Assembly: GCF_001874145.1 (NCBI RefSeq)
Contig: NZ_MPCX01000002.1
Coordinates: 62,001 to 126,000, forward strand
Length of the DNA: 64,000 bases
From: Lacinutrix sp. MedPE-SW
GTDB taxonomy: Bacteria > Bacteroidota > Bacteroidia > Flavobacteriales > Flavobacteriaceae
Direction of reading: 5' to 3'
Part shown: positions 18,927-28,165 of the stretch, in pieces
Layout of the letters: each line of letters starts with the position of its first letter
Numbering within the stretch: position 1 is the first letter of the stretch
Program-made: the position numbers and the translations under genes
Notes under the pieces: model-generated
The model's database searches: none
The model's input: the letters and a program-made list of their open reading frames with translations, nothing else
What the model was told of the DNA's origin: nothing

Positions 18927-19607
18927 TTAATTGGTTTGGTGTTCTATTTTATCAATTATTTGCTGCGGATTTAATTGATCTTTTGGTAAAAAGCCTTTTA
19001 CTATTAATACAGTACCACAAACTACTAAAATTAAACCTAATAATCGCTTTATTTTTATAATTCTAGTTGGTGTTAGCTTACTTTTAAGTTGCTTGGCAAG
19101 TAGTATTTTTATAACATCGGTTACAAAGTAAGCACCAATCATGGCACCAAAAAATATAAAAAACCTATTGGTATCTCCATCTAAATTTGGTCCAACAACT
19201 ATTATTATTCCTAACCAGAAAACTAAAACACCAATATTTATAAAGTTTAGAAAAAAGCCTTTTGCAAAAAGTGCTAAGTAATTTGTTTTAGGAGAGGCAA
19301 TTTCGGCAGTGGTTTCTAATCCTTTTTTAGATTTTTTAAAGTAGATTATAAAACCGTATATGGTTAATATTGTACCACCAAAAACATATAATCCAGGATG
19401 GTTGCTTAAGTTTTCTAATAATTGAAAACTAGAAAAATAGGCAACAGCAATAAATAAAGCATCTGCTACTATTACACCTAAATCGAAGGCTACTGCTGCA
19501 CGAAAACCTTTTAAAACACTGGTTTCTAACAATACAAAAAAAACAGGACCAATCATGAAAGCTAAAAAAAAGCCTAGTGGTATCGCTGCCTGAATGTCTT
19601 CTATCAT
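18927..19607 (-). CDS. LysE/RhtB family transporter
   Basis: A 226-residue integral membrane protein with about six hydrophobic helices. The N-terminus has the family signature PLGFFLAFMIGPVFFVLLETS and GFRAAVAFDLGVIVADALF. LysE-family members export amino acids or related small molecules; the substrate here is unknown. A cytoplasmic Lys-rich loop (about residues 90-105) separates the helical halves. Confidence 0.85.
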   Translation of the reverse strand: MIEDIQAAIPLGFFLAFMIGPVFFVLLETSVLKGFRAAVAFDLGVIVADALFIAVAYFSSFQLLENLSNHPGLYVFGGTILTIYGFIIYFKKSKKGLETTAEIASPKTNYLALFAKGFFLNFINIGVLVFWLGIIIVVGPNLDGDTNRFFIFFGAMIGAYFVTDVIKILLAKQLKSKLTPTRIIKIKRLLGLILVVCGTVLIVKGFLPKDQLNPQQIIDKIEHQTN

Positions 19608-19682
19608 ATAGTATATTGTGTTTAATACAAAAGTAAAGAAATTATACTATTAAAGTAAAATAAAAGGTTTAAGCATTTTAAT

Positions 19683-19718
19683 AAAAAAAAGCTTTAGCGC
19701 GGTTACTAAAGCTTTTTT
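19683..19718 (-). terminator. Terminator of the DUF2807 gene (minus strand)
   Basis: AAAAAAGCTTTAG / CTAAAGCTTTTTT hairpin with an 8-nt loop, located just past the DUF2807 stop codon in its direction of transcription. Confidence 0.75.
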
Positions 19719-19739
19719 AAAATATTATTTAAAGTGGTT

Positions 19740-20417
19740 TTAGTTGTTATGTACTTTAATTCTACCACCAAAAGTTTGTTTTTTATTTACAGTATTTGGG
19801 TTACCATAAATATCTATATCACCACCAGCAGTAATTCTAGCGTCTACAAATTCACTTGCGTTAACTTCTGCTTCTCCAGCAGCTCTAACTTTTACATTGG
19901 TGTTTTTAGTTAAAAATGTTCTGCCGTTATAAATACCACCTGTATTTAAGGTAATATCTTGATTTTTTGCTTTTCCTTTAGTTTCTACAATGCCTCCAGA
20001 TACGGCTCTAACTTCTAGTTTTTTTACATCTAAACCTATTTTTAAAACAGCACCTTCTTGAGCTCTTAATTCTATATTGTCTTGAACAATGAGTTCGTTT
20101 CCTATAATTTTTGCTCCTTCATTACCATCAATTACATCTAAATTTTTATAGTGTACTGCTACAAAAGTTTTAGTACCATCAAAAATACGTTCAAATTTCA
20201 TTTTCACTTTTAATGTTCCGTTTTTACTTATAACTTCTACATCTTGAGCATCTTCACCAGAAATAATAACTTTATTTTCGTTTGCTTTTACTAAGCTAAT
20301 ATGTATTAAATCGAAGACTTTAACGGTTGTAAAATCGTCAACTTTTTGTTCTATTGGGTTTTGAGAAAATAAAGAAATTGATATAAAAAATAAGAATACT
20401 GTTGCTAATTTTTTCAT
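19740..20417 (-). CDS. Head-GIN domain (DUF2807) exported protein
   Basis: A 225-residue protein with a Sec signal peptide (MKKLATVFLFFISISLFSQN) and a repetitive beta-helix-like body (DVISKNGTLKVKM, AQEGAVLKIGLDV, RAAGEAEVNASEFVDARITA). This matches the DUF2807 / putative auto-transporter adhesin head-GIN family, which is very common in Bacteroidetes. It is periplasmic or surface located; molecular role unknown. It has its own terminator. Confidence 0.85.
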   Translation of the reverse strand: MKKLATVFLFFISISLFSQNPIEQKVDDFTTVKVFDLIHISLVKANENKVIISGEDAQDVEVISKNGTLKVKMKFERIFDGTKTFVAVHYKNLDVIDGNEGAKIIGNELIVQDNIELRAQEGAVLKIGLDVKKLEVRAVSGGIVETKGKAKNQDITLNTGGIYNGRTFLTKNTNVKVRAAGEAEVNASEFVDARITAGGDIDIYGNPNTVNKKQTFGGRIKVHNN

Positions 20418-20475
20418 TGTAAATAGTGTTTCTTTAAAGAGTACTAAAAAATAAAAGTGTTACAGTTTTACAAAT

Positions 20476-20778
20476 TTATTTTTCTGGAACTACATGTACT
20501 GCGGTTCCTATGGCATTTACAAAAAAAGAAGTACCGTTTACTGTTTCTAAATCTATTGATATGCCAACTACTGCATTTGCATTTAGATTTTTAGCATTTT
20601 CTTTTAATTTTTGAAAAGCGATTTCATTGGCTTCATCTAAAACATCATTTGTAATGGCTTTACTTTTTTCTACTTTAAAAGAGAATTTTGTTTTATACTC
20701 AAAACTACTGCCGGCTACAATGCCTTTATAATCTATTATTTTGAAACCTTCAATAGAGTTTGTTGTTGTTAAAATCAT
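20476..20778 (-). CDS. YbjQ/UPF0145 heavy-metal-binding-domain protein
   Basis: A 100-residue protein matching the YbjQ (DUF74) family from its first residues (MILTTTNSIEGFKIIDYKGI) through the Asn-rich ANAVVGISIDLETV segment. Family members form pentameric rings; their function is not established. It is 48 bp downstream of rnr on the same strand. Confidence 0.85.
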   Translation of the reverse strand: MILTTTNSIEGFKIIDYKGIVAGSSFEYKTKFSFKVEKSKAITNDVLDEANEIAFQKLKENAKNLNANAVVGISIDLETVNGTSFFVNAIGTAVHVVPEK

Positions 20779-20825
20779 TAGTTATATAGTTTTTAATTGA
20801 TTGTTATAACCATGAATTATAAAGT

Positions 20826-23030
20826 TTAAGCTTCAGTTTTAGCTTTTCCTATTAATTCAAAATCTAGGTGACGTTTTACTAAATCGGCTTGTTTTACTTT
20901 TACAATAACCTCGTCTCCAAGTTGATACATTATTTTTGTTTCGCGACCTATTAATGCAAATTGGTCTTGATCAAACTCATAATAATCGCCTTTTATATCT
21001 CTGGTTCTTACCATGCCTTCACATTTATTTGAAATAATTTCTACATAAATTCCCCAATCTGTTACGCCAGAAATTACACCTCTAAATTCTTCATCTTGAT
21101 GGTCTTGCATGAAACGAATTTGCATGTATTTTATAGAATCTCTTTCGGCTTTTGTTGCTAGATATTCCATAGTACTAGAATGTTTACATTTTTCTTCGTA
21201 AACTTCTTCATTTGCCGATTTTTCTCCATCTAAATACCTTTGTAATAAACGGTGTGCCATGACATCTGGATAACGACGTATTGGCGAAGTGAAATGGCTA
21301 TAATAGTCGAAAGCTAAACCATAATGTCCAATATTATGTGTTGTATACTCTGCTTTAGACATGGTTCTAATGGCTAAAGTATCTACTAAATTTTGCTCTT
21401 TTTTACCTTGTACATCAACCAATAATTTATTTAATGATTGCGATACATTGCCTTTATTAAAGTTTAATTTATGACCAAATTTTGCGACAACACCTTGTAA
21501 TGCTGCTAGTTTACTTTCGTCTGGTTCATCGTGTACACGATATACAAATGTTTTTTCTGGTTTTTGTTTTCCAACAAATTCTGAAACTTTTCTATTTGCT
21601 AATAACATAAATTCTTCAATTAATTTATTAGCATCTTTACTGGTTTTAAAAAATACACCTACTGGATTTGCATCTTCGTCTAAATTAAATTTTACTTCAA
21701 CTTTATCAAAAGAAATAGCTCCAGAACGCATACGTTTACTACGCATAATTTTTGCAAGTTCGTCCATTTTTAAAACAGCATCTGCAATGGCTTGATCTGT
21801 TTTATATTCTTTTCCTGTTAAAGAGACTTTGGCTAGAATGGTATTGTTTTTATTTTCTATAATGGCTTGTGCTTCTTCGTAAGCAAAACGCGCATCAGAG
21901 TAAGTTACTGTTCTACCAAACCACTCGTTTTTAATTTGTGCTTTATTATCTAATTCAAAAACAGCTGAGAATGTATATTTTTCTTCATGCGGACGTAATG
22001 AACATGCACCATTACTTAAAATTTCTGGTAACATTGGTACAACTCTATCTACTAAATAAACAGAGGTTGCACGCTCGTAAGCTTCATCGTCTAAAACGGT
22101 TCCTTCTTGTAAATAATGTGAAACGTCTGCAATATGTATTCCTATTTCGTAATTTCCGTTTTCTAAAACTGTAAAAGATAAAGCATCATCAAAATCTTTA
22201 GCATCTTTAGGGTCTATGGTAAAGGTTAAATCTTTACGCATATCTCGACGCTTTTTAATTTCTTCAGGTTGTATTTTTAAGTCTATATTATTTGCATAAT
22301 CTTCAACTTCTTTAGGAAAATCGTATGGTAAACCATAATCTGCTAAAATGGCGTGAATTTCGGTATTATGTTCTCCAGCTTTACCTAAAACTTTTAAAAC
22401 TTTTCCGTTAGGAGAATCGGCTTTTTCTGGCCAATCTTCTAGTGTTACTAATACTTTATCACCATCTTCGGCTTTTAATGTTTTGTTGATAGGTACAAAA
22501 ATGTCTTTGTTCATTTTATTACCATCAACCACTACAAAAGCATAGTTATTTTTTGGGTGTATTTGTATTATACCAACGTAATCTGTTTTCGCACGCTCAA
22601 TAATATTTGTTATTTCACCTTCAAGTTTACCGCGTTTCCTTCTTTTGTAAACATATAATTCTACTTCATCGCCGTTTAGCGCTTTGTTTACATTATTTGA
22701 AGCTATGTATATATCTTCATCAAAATCATCGCAAATAACGTATCCAGATCCTCTTGAAGAGGCATCAAAAATTCCTGTATGATATTCTGTATTGTTTATA
22801 ATTTGAAATTTACCGCGATCTATCTCCTTTATTTCTTCTTTAGCTTTAAGTTGTGCTAATTTTTTTATTATCTGGTTACGGCTACTAGCATCGTTAACGC
22901 CTAGTTTAGCAGCAATTTGTTTATAATTAAAGGTTTTATTTCTATCTTTTTTTAAAATACTTAGAATTGTATTTGTTAGGTTGGAAATCTTGTTATGACT
23001 TGGTTTCCTTTTCTTTTTATTTTTTGTCAT
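20826..23030 (-). CDS. rnr: Ribonuclease R
   Basis: Processive 3'-5' exoribonuclease of the RNase II/R family that degrades structured RNA; 734 residues. N-terminal winged-helix region (about 10-75), two cold-shock domains, and the RNB catalytic domain with the metal-binding motif DPKDAKDFDDALSF (about residues 272-285) and HYGLAFDYYSHFTSPIRRYPD. A C-terminal S1 domain follows (GVISGVTDWGIYVEI). The lysine-rich N-terminus is family-typical. It is the first gene of a leftward set and starts at the edge of the 822-bp gene-free region. Confidence 0.96.
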   Translation of the reverse strand: MTKNKKKRKPSHNKISNLTNTILSILKKDRNKTFNYKQIAAKLGVNDASSRNQIIKKLAQLKAKEEIKEIDRGKFQIINNTEYHTGIFDASSRGSGYVICDDFDEDIYIASNNVNKALNGDEVELYVYKRRKRGKLEGEITNIIERAKTDYVGIIQIHPKNNYAFVVVDGNKMNKDIFVPINKTLKAEDGDKVLVTLEDWPEKADSPNGKVLKVLGKAGEHNTEIHAILADYGLPYDFPKEVEDYANNIDLKIQPEEIKKRRDMRKDLTFTIDPKDAKDFDDALSFTVLENGNYEIGIHIADVSHYLQEGTVLDDEAYERATSVYLVDRVVPMLPEILSNGACSLRPHEEKYTFSAVFELDNKAQIKNEWFGRTVTYSDARFAYEEAQAIIENKNNTILAKVSLTGKEYKTDQAIADAVLKMDELAKIMRSKRMRSGAISFDKVEVKFNLDEDANPVGVFFKTSKDANKLIEEFMLLANRKVSEFVGKQKPEKTFVYRVHDEPDESKLAALQGVVAKFGHKLNFNKGNVSQSLNKLLVDVQGKKEQNLVDTLAIRTMSKAEYTTHNIGHYGLAFDYYSHFTSPIRRYPDVMAHRLLQRYLDGEKSANEEVYEEKCKHSSTMEYLATKAERDSIKYMQIRFMQDHQDEEFRGVISGVTDWGIYVEIISNKCEGMVRTRDIKGDYYEFDQDQFALIGRETKIMYQLGDEVIVKVKQADLVKRHLDFELIGKAKTEA

Positions 23031-23326
23031 TTAATTTGTAATCTATTGAATTTCTAAGTTACGAAGTAAAAGTTTGAAATTCGGTTATTTTTTAACTTAA
23101 TAGCGAGGAGTGAAGTAATTAAGTTTATACAAAGCTACGTTTTTATTATTAAATGTATGTGTCTTTAAGTTTAAGTTAACTAAAACAGTTATGCACATTT
23201 ATATTATATACTATTATTCTTTCTTTTAAAATTTAAAAAAAAAATACTGATTATTATTGCTTGTTAATAGCGGTATAACTTTTTTATTATTTTGTTTGGT
23301 ATGTTACTTTTCTGTTTCTACTAACA

Positions 23327-23394
23327 GGTTATAAACAATATAAAGTGTTGGTTTTTATTATATTTATATATTCTATTAACAACTGTTTATAACC
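23327..23394. repeat. 11-bp inverted repeat in the AT-rich region
   Basis: GGTTATAAACA (23327-23337) and TGTTTATAACC (23384-23394) are exact inverted copies 46 bp apart. Each arm contains a one-mismatch DnaA-box-like TTATAAACA. Confidence 0.7.
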
Positions 23395-23572
23395 AATGTT
23401 GACAGCTTATTTTTAATAAGTATTTTTATTTTTTGTGTTGGTATATGAAAATTTAATAGTGATAAATAAGCCAAAAATAATTGCTAACTTTTTTGGTAGT
23501 GTAGTTTTAATTCTTGTTTTAAAAATTTATTTAATAATCCTAATAAAAGTTTTCAAAAACTATGAGTAGATA

Positions 23573-23609
23573 TTAACAAGTAGTTATAATTAATTTACCT
23601 AGTTGTTAA
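23573..23609. repeat. 7-bp inverted repeat TTAACAA/TTGTTAA
   Basis: Exact 7-bp arms with a 23-nt spacer in the same gene-free region. Short enough to be chance in AT-rich DNA. Confidence 0.35.
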
Positions 23610-23852
23610 CATCGTATAAATATTTTAAAAAAAACAGATTAATTTTATGTGTAAAGTAGCTTATTAAGTACAGTAAAAATAGGAGCTAAGCTATATTTTT
23701 AAATGGGCTAAATTTTAATTTTTTAAATGTAGTTTATTTGAATAAGTTAGTACTTATTACTTATTAATAGTTGCGAGCAATTATTAACTTTACACCTTTA
23801 ATAAACAAACAACTATTTTTTCGCTTACGCGGAAATAAAAACTACTACTATA

Positions 23853-24281
23853 ATGACTATATCAATTGGAAATGACCACGCTGGAACAGATTATAAATTT
23901 GAAATTGTAAAACATCTTGAAAATAAAGGATATACAGTTATAAACCATGGTACCGATACTTTAGAAAGTGTTGATTATCCAGATTTTGTACATCCTGTTG
24001 CTAAAGATGTAGAATATAATAAAGCCACATTTGGTATTTTAATATGTGGTAGTGCAAATGGTGTTGCAATGACTGCTAATAAGCATACCCATATTAGAGC
24101 AGGAATTTGTTGGACTAAAGAAATTACAGAGCTAACAAGACAACACAATAATGCTAACGTTATTTGTATTCCTGCACGTTATACTGCAGTACAACAAGCT
24201 ATAGCGATGGTAGATACCTTTTTAGAAACTAAATTTGAAGGCGGAAGACACCAAAACCGTGTTGATAAAATACCTTGCTAA
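23853..24281 (+). CDS. rpiB: Ribose-5-phosphate isomerase B
   Basis: Interconverts ribose-5-phosphate and ribulose-5-phosphate in the pentose phosphate pathway. 142 residues, normal for RpiB/LacAB. Landmarks: SIGNDHAGTDYKFEIVKHL at the N-terminus, GILICGSANGVAMTANKH with the catalytic Cys, and HNNANVICIPAR. The next gene starts directly after its stop codon, so the two are probably cotranscribed. Confidence 0.95.
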   Translation: MTISIGNDHAGTDYKFEIVKHLENKGYTVINHGTDTLESVDYPDFVHPVAKDVEYNKATFGILICGSANGVAMTANKHTHIRAGICWTKEITELTRQHNNANVICIPARYTAVQQAIAMVDTFLETKFEGGRHQNRVDKIPC

Positions 24282-25199
24282 TTGGCAAATGCTAGTTTAC
24301 ATAATCACTCCCACAACCATAACGACTTAAAAGGCCGTAACCTTTTAATATCTATTTTTTTAAATATTTTAATTACTGCTGCACAGGTTGTTGGTGGATT
24401 ATTATCTGGAAGTTTAGCTTTATTAAGTGATGCTTTACATAATTTTAGCGATGTTATTTCATTAATAATTAGTTATATAGCTAATAAATTATCTAAAAAA
24501 GAGGCATCATTACAAAGAACATTTGGATATAAACGTGCAGAAATTTTAGCGGCTTTTATTAATGCTTCTACCTTAATTATTGTTGCAGTATTATTAATTA
24601 TTGAAGCTGTAAAACGATTTCAAAATCCAGAAAATATAGAAAGTAAACTAGTAATATGGCTTTCTATAATAGCAATATTAGGTAATGGTTTTAGTGTTTT
24701 ATTATTAAAAAAAGATAGTAATTATAATATGAATATGCGTAGTGCATATTTACATTTATTAACAGATTTAATGGCAAGTATTGCTGTTTTAATTGGTGGT
24801 TTATTAATGTATTATTACCAGTTTTTTTGGGTTGATAGTGCACTTACTTTTATAATTGCTTTATACTTAATCTGGATGGGTTTCGATTTGCTAAAAAGTT
24901 CTACAAAAGTACTTATGCTTTTTACTCCAGATACTATTCCTGTTGAAGAGATTGTAAAAGAAATTAATACCTTTAAAAGTATTAAAAATGTACACCATAT
25001 TCATGTATGGCAATTAAATGAAGATGAAACACATTTTGAAGCTCATGTAGATTTTGAGCAAAATATTACATTAACCGAATTTGATGTTATTCTTTCTAAA
25101 ATAGAAAAACTATTATTCGAAAAATTTAAAATAAATCATGTTAATATCCAGCCAGAATTTGGGAAAGATGATATAAAGGATGTGATTGTACAAGATTAG
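24282..25199 (+). CDS. Cation diffusion facilitator (CDF) transporter
   Basis: A 305-residue divalent-metal (Zn/Co/Cd-type) proton antiporter. It has a His-rich N-terminus (SLHNHSHNHNDLKG), six hydrophobic helices including the metal-site motif SDALHNFSDVIS in helix 2 and HLLTDLMAS in helix 5, and a cytoplasmic C-terminal domain (HHIHVWQLNEDETHFEAHVDF). The only workable start is TTG at 24282: the preceding codon is the in-frame rpiB stop and no ATG occurs before the first helices. Zero spacing to rpiB suggests translational coupling. Confidence 0.93.
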   Translation: MANASLHNHSHNHNDLKGRNLLISIFLNILITAAQVVGGLLSGSLALLSDALHNFSDVISLIISYIANKLSKKEASLQRTFGYKRAEILAAFINASTLIIVAVLLIIEAVKRFQNPENIESKLVIWLSIIAILGNGFSVLLLKKDSNYNMNMRSAYLHLLTDLMASIAVLIGGLLMYYYQFFWVDSALTFIIALYLIWMGFDLLKSSTKVLMLFTPDTIPVEEIVKEINTFKSIKNVHHIHVWQLNEDETHFEAHVDFEQNITLTEFDVILSKIEKLLFEKFKINHVNIQPEFGKDDIKDVIVQD

Positions 25200-25202
25200 A
25201 GT

Positions 25203-25649
25203 ATGTTAAAAATAAAAGTAAAAAAATTTAGTGAATTAAACATAGAAGAATTGTACCAATTATTACAACTACGTAGTGAAGTTTTTGTTGTAGAACAAGA
25301 TTGTGTATATCAAGATATAGATGGTAAAGATAAAAACGCTTTACATGTAATAGGTTATAAACAAAATAGAGTAGTGGCTTATACTCGTATTTTTAAGCCT
25401 GGCGATTATTTTAATTTTGCTAGTATTGGTAGAGTAGTAGTTGCTAAAAACGAAAGACAATTTAAATATGGTTACGATATAATGAATGCTTCTATAAAAG
25501 CTATTGAAACTAATTATAACACTACAGAAATTAAAATATCTGCACAGTGTTATTTAAAGCGTTTTTATAATAATTTACAATTTTTTGAAGTAGGAGATGA
25601 GTACTTAGAAGATGGTATACCACATATTGGTATGCTTAGAAAAGTTTAA
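25203..25649 (+). CDS. ElaA-type GNAT N-acetyltransferase
   Basis: A 148-residue acetyltransferase-fold protein close to the ElaA family: LYQLLQLRSEVFVVEQDCVY, DGKDKNALHVIGY, then the acetyl-CoA region SIGRVVVAKNERQFKYGYDI. Substrate unknown. It starts 3 bp after the CDF gene, making rpiB-CDF-elaA a probable operon. Its stop overlaps the convergent OmpA-family gene by 4 bp. Confidence 0.88.
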   Translation: MLKIKVKKFSELNIEELYQLLQLRSEVFVVEQDCVYQDIDGKDKNALHVIGYKQNRVVAYTRIFKPGDYFNFASIGRVVVAKNERQFKYGYDIMNASIKAIETNYNTTEIKISAQCYLKRFYNNLQFFEVGDEYLEDGIPHIGMLRKV

Positions 25650-26512
25650 TTTTCTTTACCCACATAGGTTACTAAAATTTCTACACGTCTATCGTATTTT
25701 GGGTCACCACCAAGTGGAAATTTTCTACGCATTCCAACATATTTCATTCGTTTTTTATCTACGCCTTTTCTAGCAAGATAATCGTAAATATATTTTGCTC
25801 TAGATACAGATAAGTTTCGTTTTTTCGTTTTTTTATCTACAGCATCTCTACTGTTTTGTGTACAGCATACATGACCTTGAATAGTGAAATATAAATTATC
25901 TTTTTCTACTAGTATTTTGGCTAATGCTTCTAGTGTTTTTTTAGAATCTGATGTTACGTAACTGTAACTGGTTTTAAAATAAATTTTATCTAATCTTATT
26001 TTATCTCCTTTTTTTACACTGCCAGATTTTATGTCTTCAGTTGTTTTTTCTTTATTATCGTCTGTATTTACAACTATAGTTTCTTTTTCTTTTTTAGTAG
26101 TTTTTTTAGGTGGTAATTGCTCGTTTACTATAATTTCTACTTTACGGTTTAGGCCACGAATTTGGTGTACTTCTTCTTCATTTAAAACTTTTAAAAGTAT
26201 TTCGCCTTTGCCGTTTACATTGGTTATTAAATTGGGATCTACACCATATCCAGAAAATAACTCTTTTATAGTATTTGCTCTGTTTTGAGATAGCTCTAAA
26301 TTATATTCGTTTGTACCACGATCGTCTGTAAAACCATAAATTGAAACTTTATCTATTTTTACAGAATCTAAGCTTGATATAAACAGTAATAATCTATTTT
26401 CTTCAGTTAATGGTACGTTATACTCATCGGTATCAAAATAAACATCGTGTGTGTAAGTATTTTGAGCAAAAATACTTGTTGAAATAATAAATAATAGAAG
26501 AAATGACTTCAT
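25646..26512 (-). CDS. Protein with two OmpA-like peptidoglycan-binding domains
   Basis: A 288-residue exported protein (signal peptide MKSFLLLFIISTSIFAQN). The first OmpA-like domain (about residues 20-130) has YGFTDDRGTNEYNLELSQNR and ends NRKVEIIV; the second (about 175-288) has IQGHVCCTQNSRD and ends DRRVEILV. They are joined by a Lys/Glu/Thr-rich linker (KKTTKKEKETIVV). There is no barrel domain, so it is probably periplasmic and cell-wall-associated. It is the last gene of the S24 regulator-rnpA-ctpA operon, 3 bp after ctpA. Confidence 0.85.
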   Translation of the reverse strand: MKSFLLLFIISTSIFAQNTYTHDVYFDTDEYNVPLTEENRLLLFISSLDSVKIDKVSIYGFTDDRGTNEYNLELSQNRANTIKELFSGYGVDPNLITNVNGKGEILLKVLNEEEVHQIRGLNRKVEIIVNEQLPPKKTTKKEKETIVVNTDDNKEKTTEDIKSGSVKKGDKIRLDKIYFKTSYSYVTSDSKKTLEALAKILVEKDNLYFTIQGHVCCTQNSRDAVDKKTKKRNLSVSRAKYIYDYLARKGVDKKRMKYVGMRRKFPLGGDPKYDRRVEILVTYVGKEN

Positions 26513-26515
26513 AAT

Positions 26516-28165
26516 TTAGTTAAGGTATTTTCTATATTTTGAAGGATTATTAAGTATTTCGGTAGCTTTTTTAATTTCTGCATTATGTATTTTGTAATAA
26601 TCATATAGACCTTCTCTATACACATAACGCTTAATAATCTCGTCGCTTAATAGACTCATTAATTGCGATTTATTTTCATCTATTGCTTTTAATTTTGAAT
26701 TATTTAAATTTTCAATTAAAGCATTGTAATCTCTTTTTATATCTTCATCTAAATTTTCGGTTTTAGCAATTTCTGCAGCTTTAGCGAAAGATTTTTCGGT
26801 TTCGGTTTCAAAAGAAAAACCTGTTTTCTTTAAATAGTTTTTAAAGTTTTCAAAATCTGAATCTGTAAATTTCCATTTGTTAATATCTTCAATATTTTGA
26901 TGAGAGTAATAATATTTTGTAGCATAATCAAACACACTTTGGTTGTTTAATATAGCTGTTGTTATAGCAGAATTTTTAGAATATTCTAAAGCTTCGTCTG
27001 GTACAACGCCACCACCATCAAATACTTTTCTTCCATTTCTGGTTTTAAAGGCGTTATAGTCTTTTTGTTTTACTCTTACTGCATTTCCTTTTTCGTCTTT
27101 ATTCCAGTAATCTAATGCTTGTATACAGCGCCCAGAAGGTGTATAGTATCTAGATATAGTAACTTTTAATTGTGTACCATAGGTTAGTTTTTTTGGGCGT
27201 TGTACTAAGCCTTTACCAAAACTTCTTGCTCCTACAATTACACCTCGATCTAAATCTTGTATAGTTCCAGATACAATTTCACTGGCCGATGCACTACGAC
27301 CATTTATTAGCACAACAACAGGAATTTCTGTATCTATTGGATCTCTTTTTGTATAATATGTACGGTTGTATTTTTTTACTTTAGATTTTGTAGTTACTAC
27401 TAATTGACCTTTTGGTACAAATAAGTTAACAACATTTACGGCTTCGCTTAATAAACCTCCAGGATTACTGCGTAAGTCTAAAATTATACTTTTTGCGCCT
27501 TGTGCTTTTAAGTCTTTTAAAGCATAACCAGTTTGTTGTGAGGCTTTTTCGTTGAATTTTTTTAATACAATATAACCTGTAGTTTCATTAACCATTGAAA
27601 AATGTGGTACTGCATCAATTTCTATTTCACTTCTTTTTAATGTAGTTGTTTTAGTTTTACCTTGTCTAACGTATGTAATTGTAGTGGATGAGTTTGGTGT
27701 ACCTTTTAATAAATTTCCTGCATCGTCTTTATAATCTATAACAGTTTGTCCATCTACTTTAATTATTTCATCTCCTGCTTTTAATCCCGCTTTATCTGCT
27801 GGATAACCTTTATAAGGTTCTATAACTAATAGTTTATCTTTAAGTGTTTTTATTCTTGCACCAATACCAGTGTAATCTCCTGTACGCTTTATACGTTCTG
27901 CTTCAACATCTTGCTCATTATAAAATTGTGTATAAGGATCTAATTCATTTAGCATATTTTTAATGGCATTATCCATTAAATCTGCAGGATTAGTTTCATC
28001 TACATAATTCATATTTAACTCTTTAAAAAGCGTAGTAAATATTTCTATTTGCTTAGCAATTTCAAAAAAGTTATTGTTTGCTGTTTTAAAAGCTGTTCCT
28101 GTAAATAGTATAGCAATAGCAAATATTGGTATTAATATTTTGCGTTTTAAAATGGTCTTCATCAT
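26516..28165 (-). CDS. S41 family C-terminal processing peptidase (CtpA/Prc type)
   Basis: Periplasmic tail-specific protease of 549 residues. N-terminal signal or anchor helix (residues 8-26), helical region, PDZ domain (about 90-170, TGIGARIKTLKDKLLVIEPY ... ADKAGLKAGDEII), then the S41 core with S293 in SASASEI and K318 in RSFGKGLVQ, spaced 25 residues apart as in Prc/CtpA. A helical C-terminal domain follows. Its start overlaps the rnpA stop by 4 bp (ATGA), indicating coupling. Confidence 0.93.
   Translation of the reverse strand: MMKTILKRKILIPIFAIAILFTGTAFKTANNNFFEIAKQIEIFTTLFKELNMNYVDETNPADLMDNAIKNMLNELDPYTQFYNEQDVEAERIKRTGDYTGIGARIKTLKDKLLVIEPYKGYPADKAGLKAGDEIIKVDGQTVIDYKDDAGNLLKGTPNSSTTITYVRQGKTKTTTLKRSEIEIDAVPHFSMVNETTGYIVLKKFNEKASQQTGYALKDLKAQGAKSIILDLRSNPGGLLSEAVNVVNLFVPKGQLVVTTKSKVKKYNRTYYTKRDPIDTEIPVVVLINGRSASASEIVSGTIQDLDRGVIVGARSFGKGLVQRPKKLTYGTQLKVTISRYYTPSGRCIQALDYWNKDEKGNAVRVKQKDYNAFKTRNGRKVFDGGGVVPDEALEYSKNSAITTAILNNQSVFDYATKYYYSHQNIEDINKWKFTDSDFENFKNYLKKTGFSFETETEKSFAKAAEIAKTENLDEDIKRDYNALIENLNNSKLKAIDENKSQLMSLLSDEIIKRYVYREGLYDYYKIHNAEIKKATEILNNPSKYRKYLN

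Larger units (their letters stand above)
23031..23852. other. 822-bp AT-rich gene-free region; candidate replication origin
   Basis: No open reading frame, tRNA or known RNA is seen. It lies between divergent rnr and rpiB. TTATGCACA (23189-23197) fits the DnaA-box consensus TTATNCACA. TTATACAAA (23125-23133) and a facing pair TTATAAACA (23329-23337) / TGTTTATAA (23384-23392) are each one mismatch away. Long A/T tracts could act as an unwinding element. Supporting context: parS-like sites, mnmG and rnpA within 12 kb, and mainly rightward genes to the right. Against: only one exact box, and AT-rich DNA yields near-matches by chance. The alternative is an ordinary divergent regulatory region. 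Confidence 0.35.

Noticed and set aside
23221-23300. Possible small RNA in the 822-bp gap
   Set aside because: No consensus promoter-terminator pair or stable hairpin was found; long A/T tracts only.
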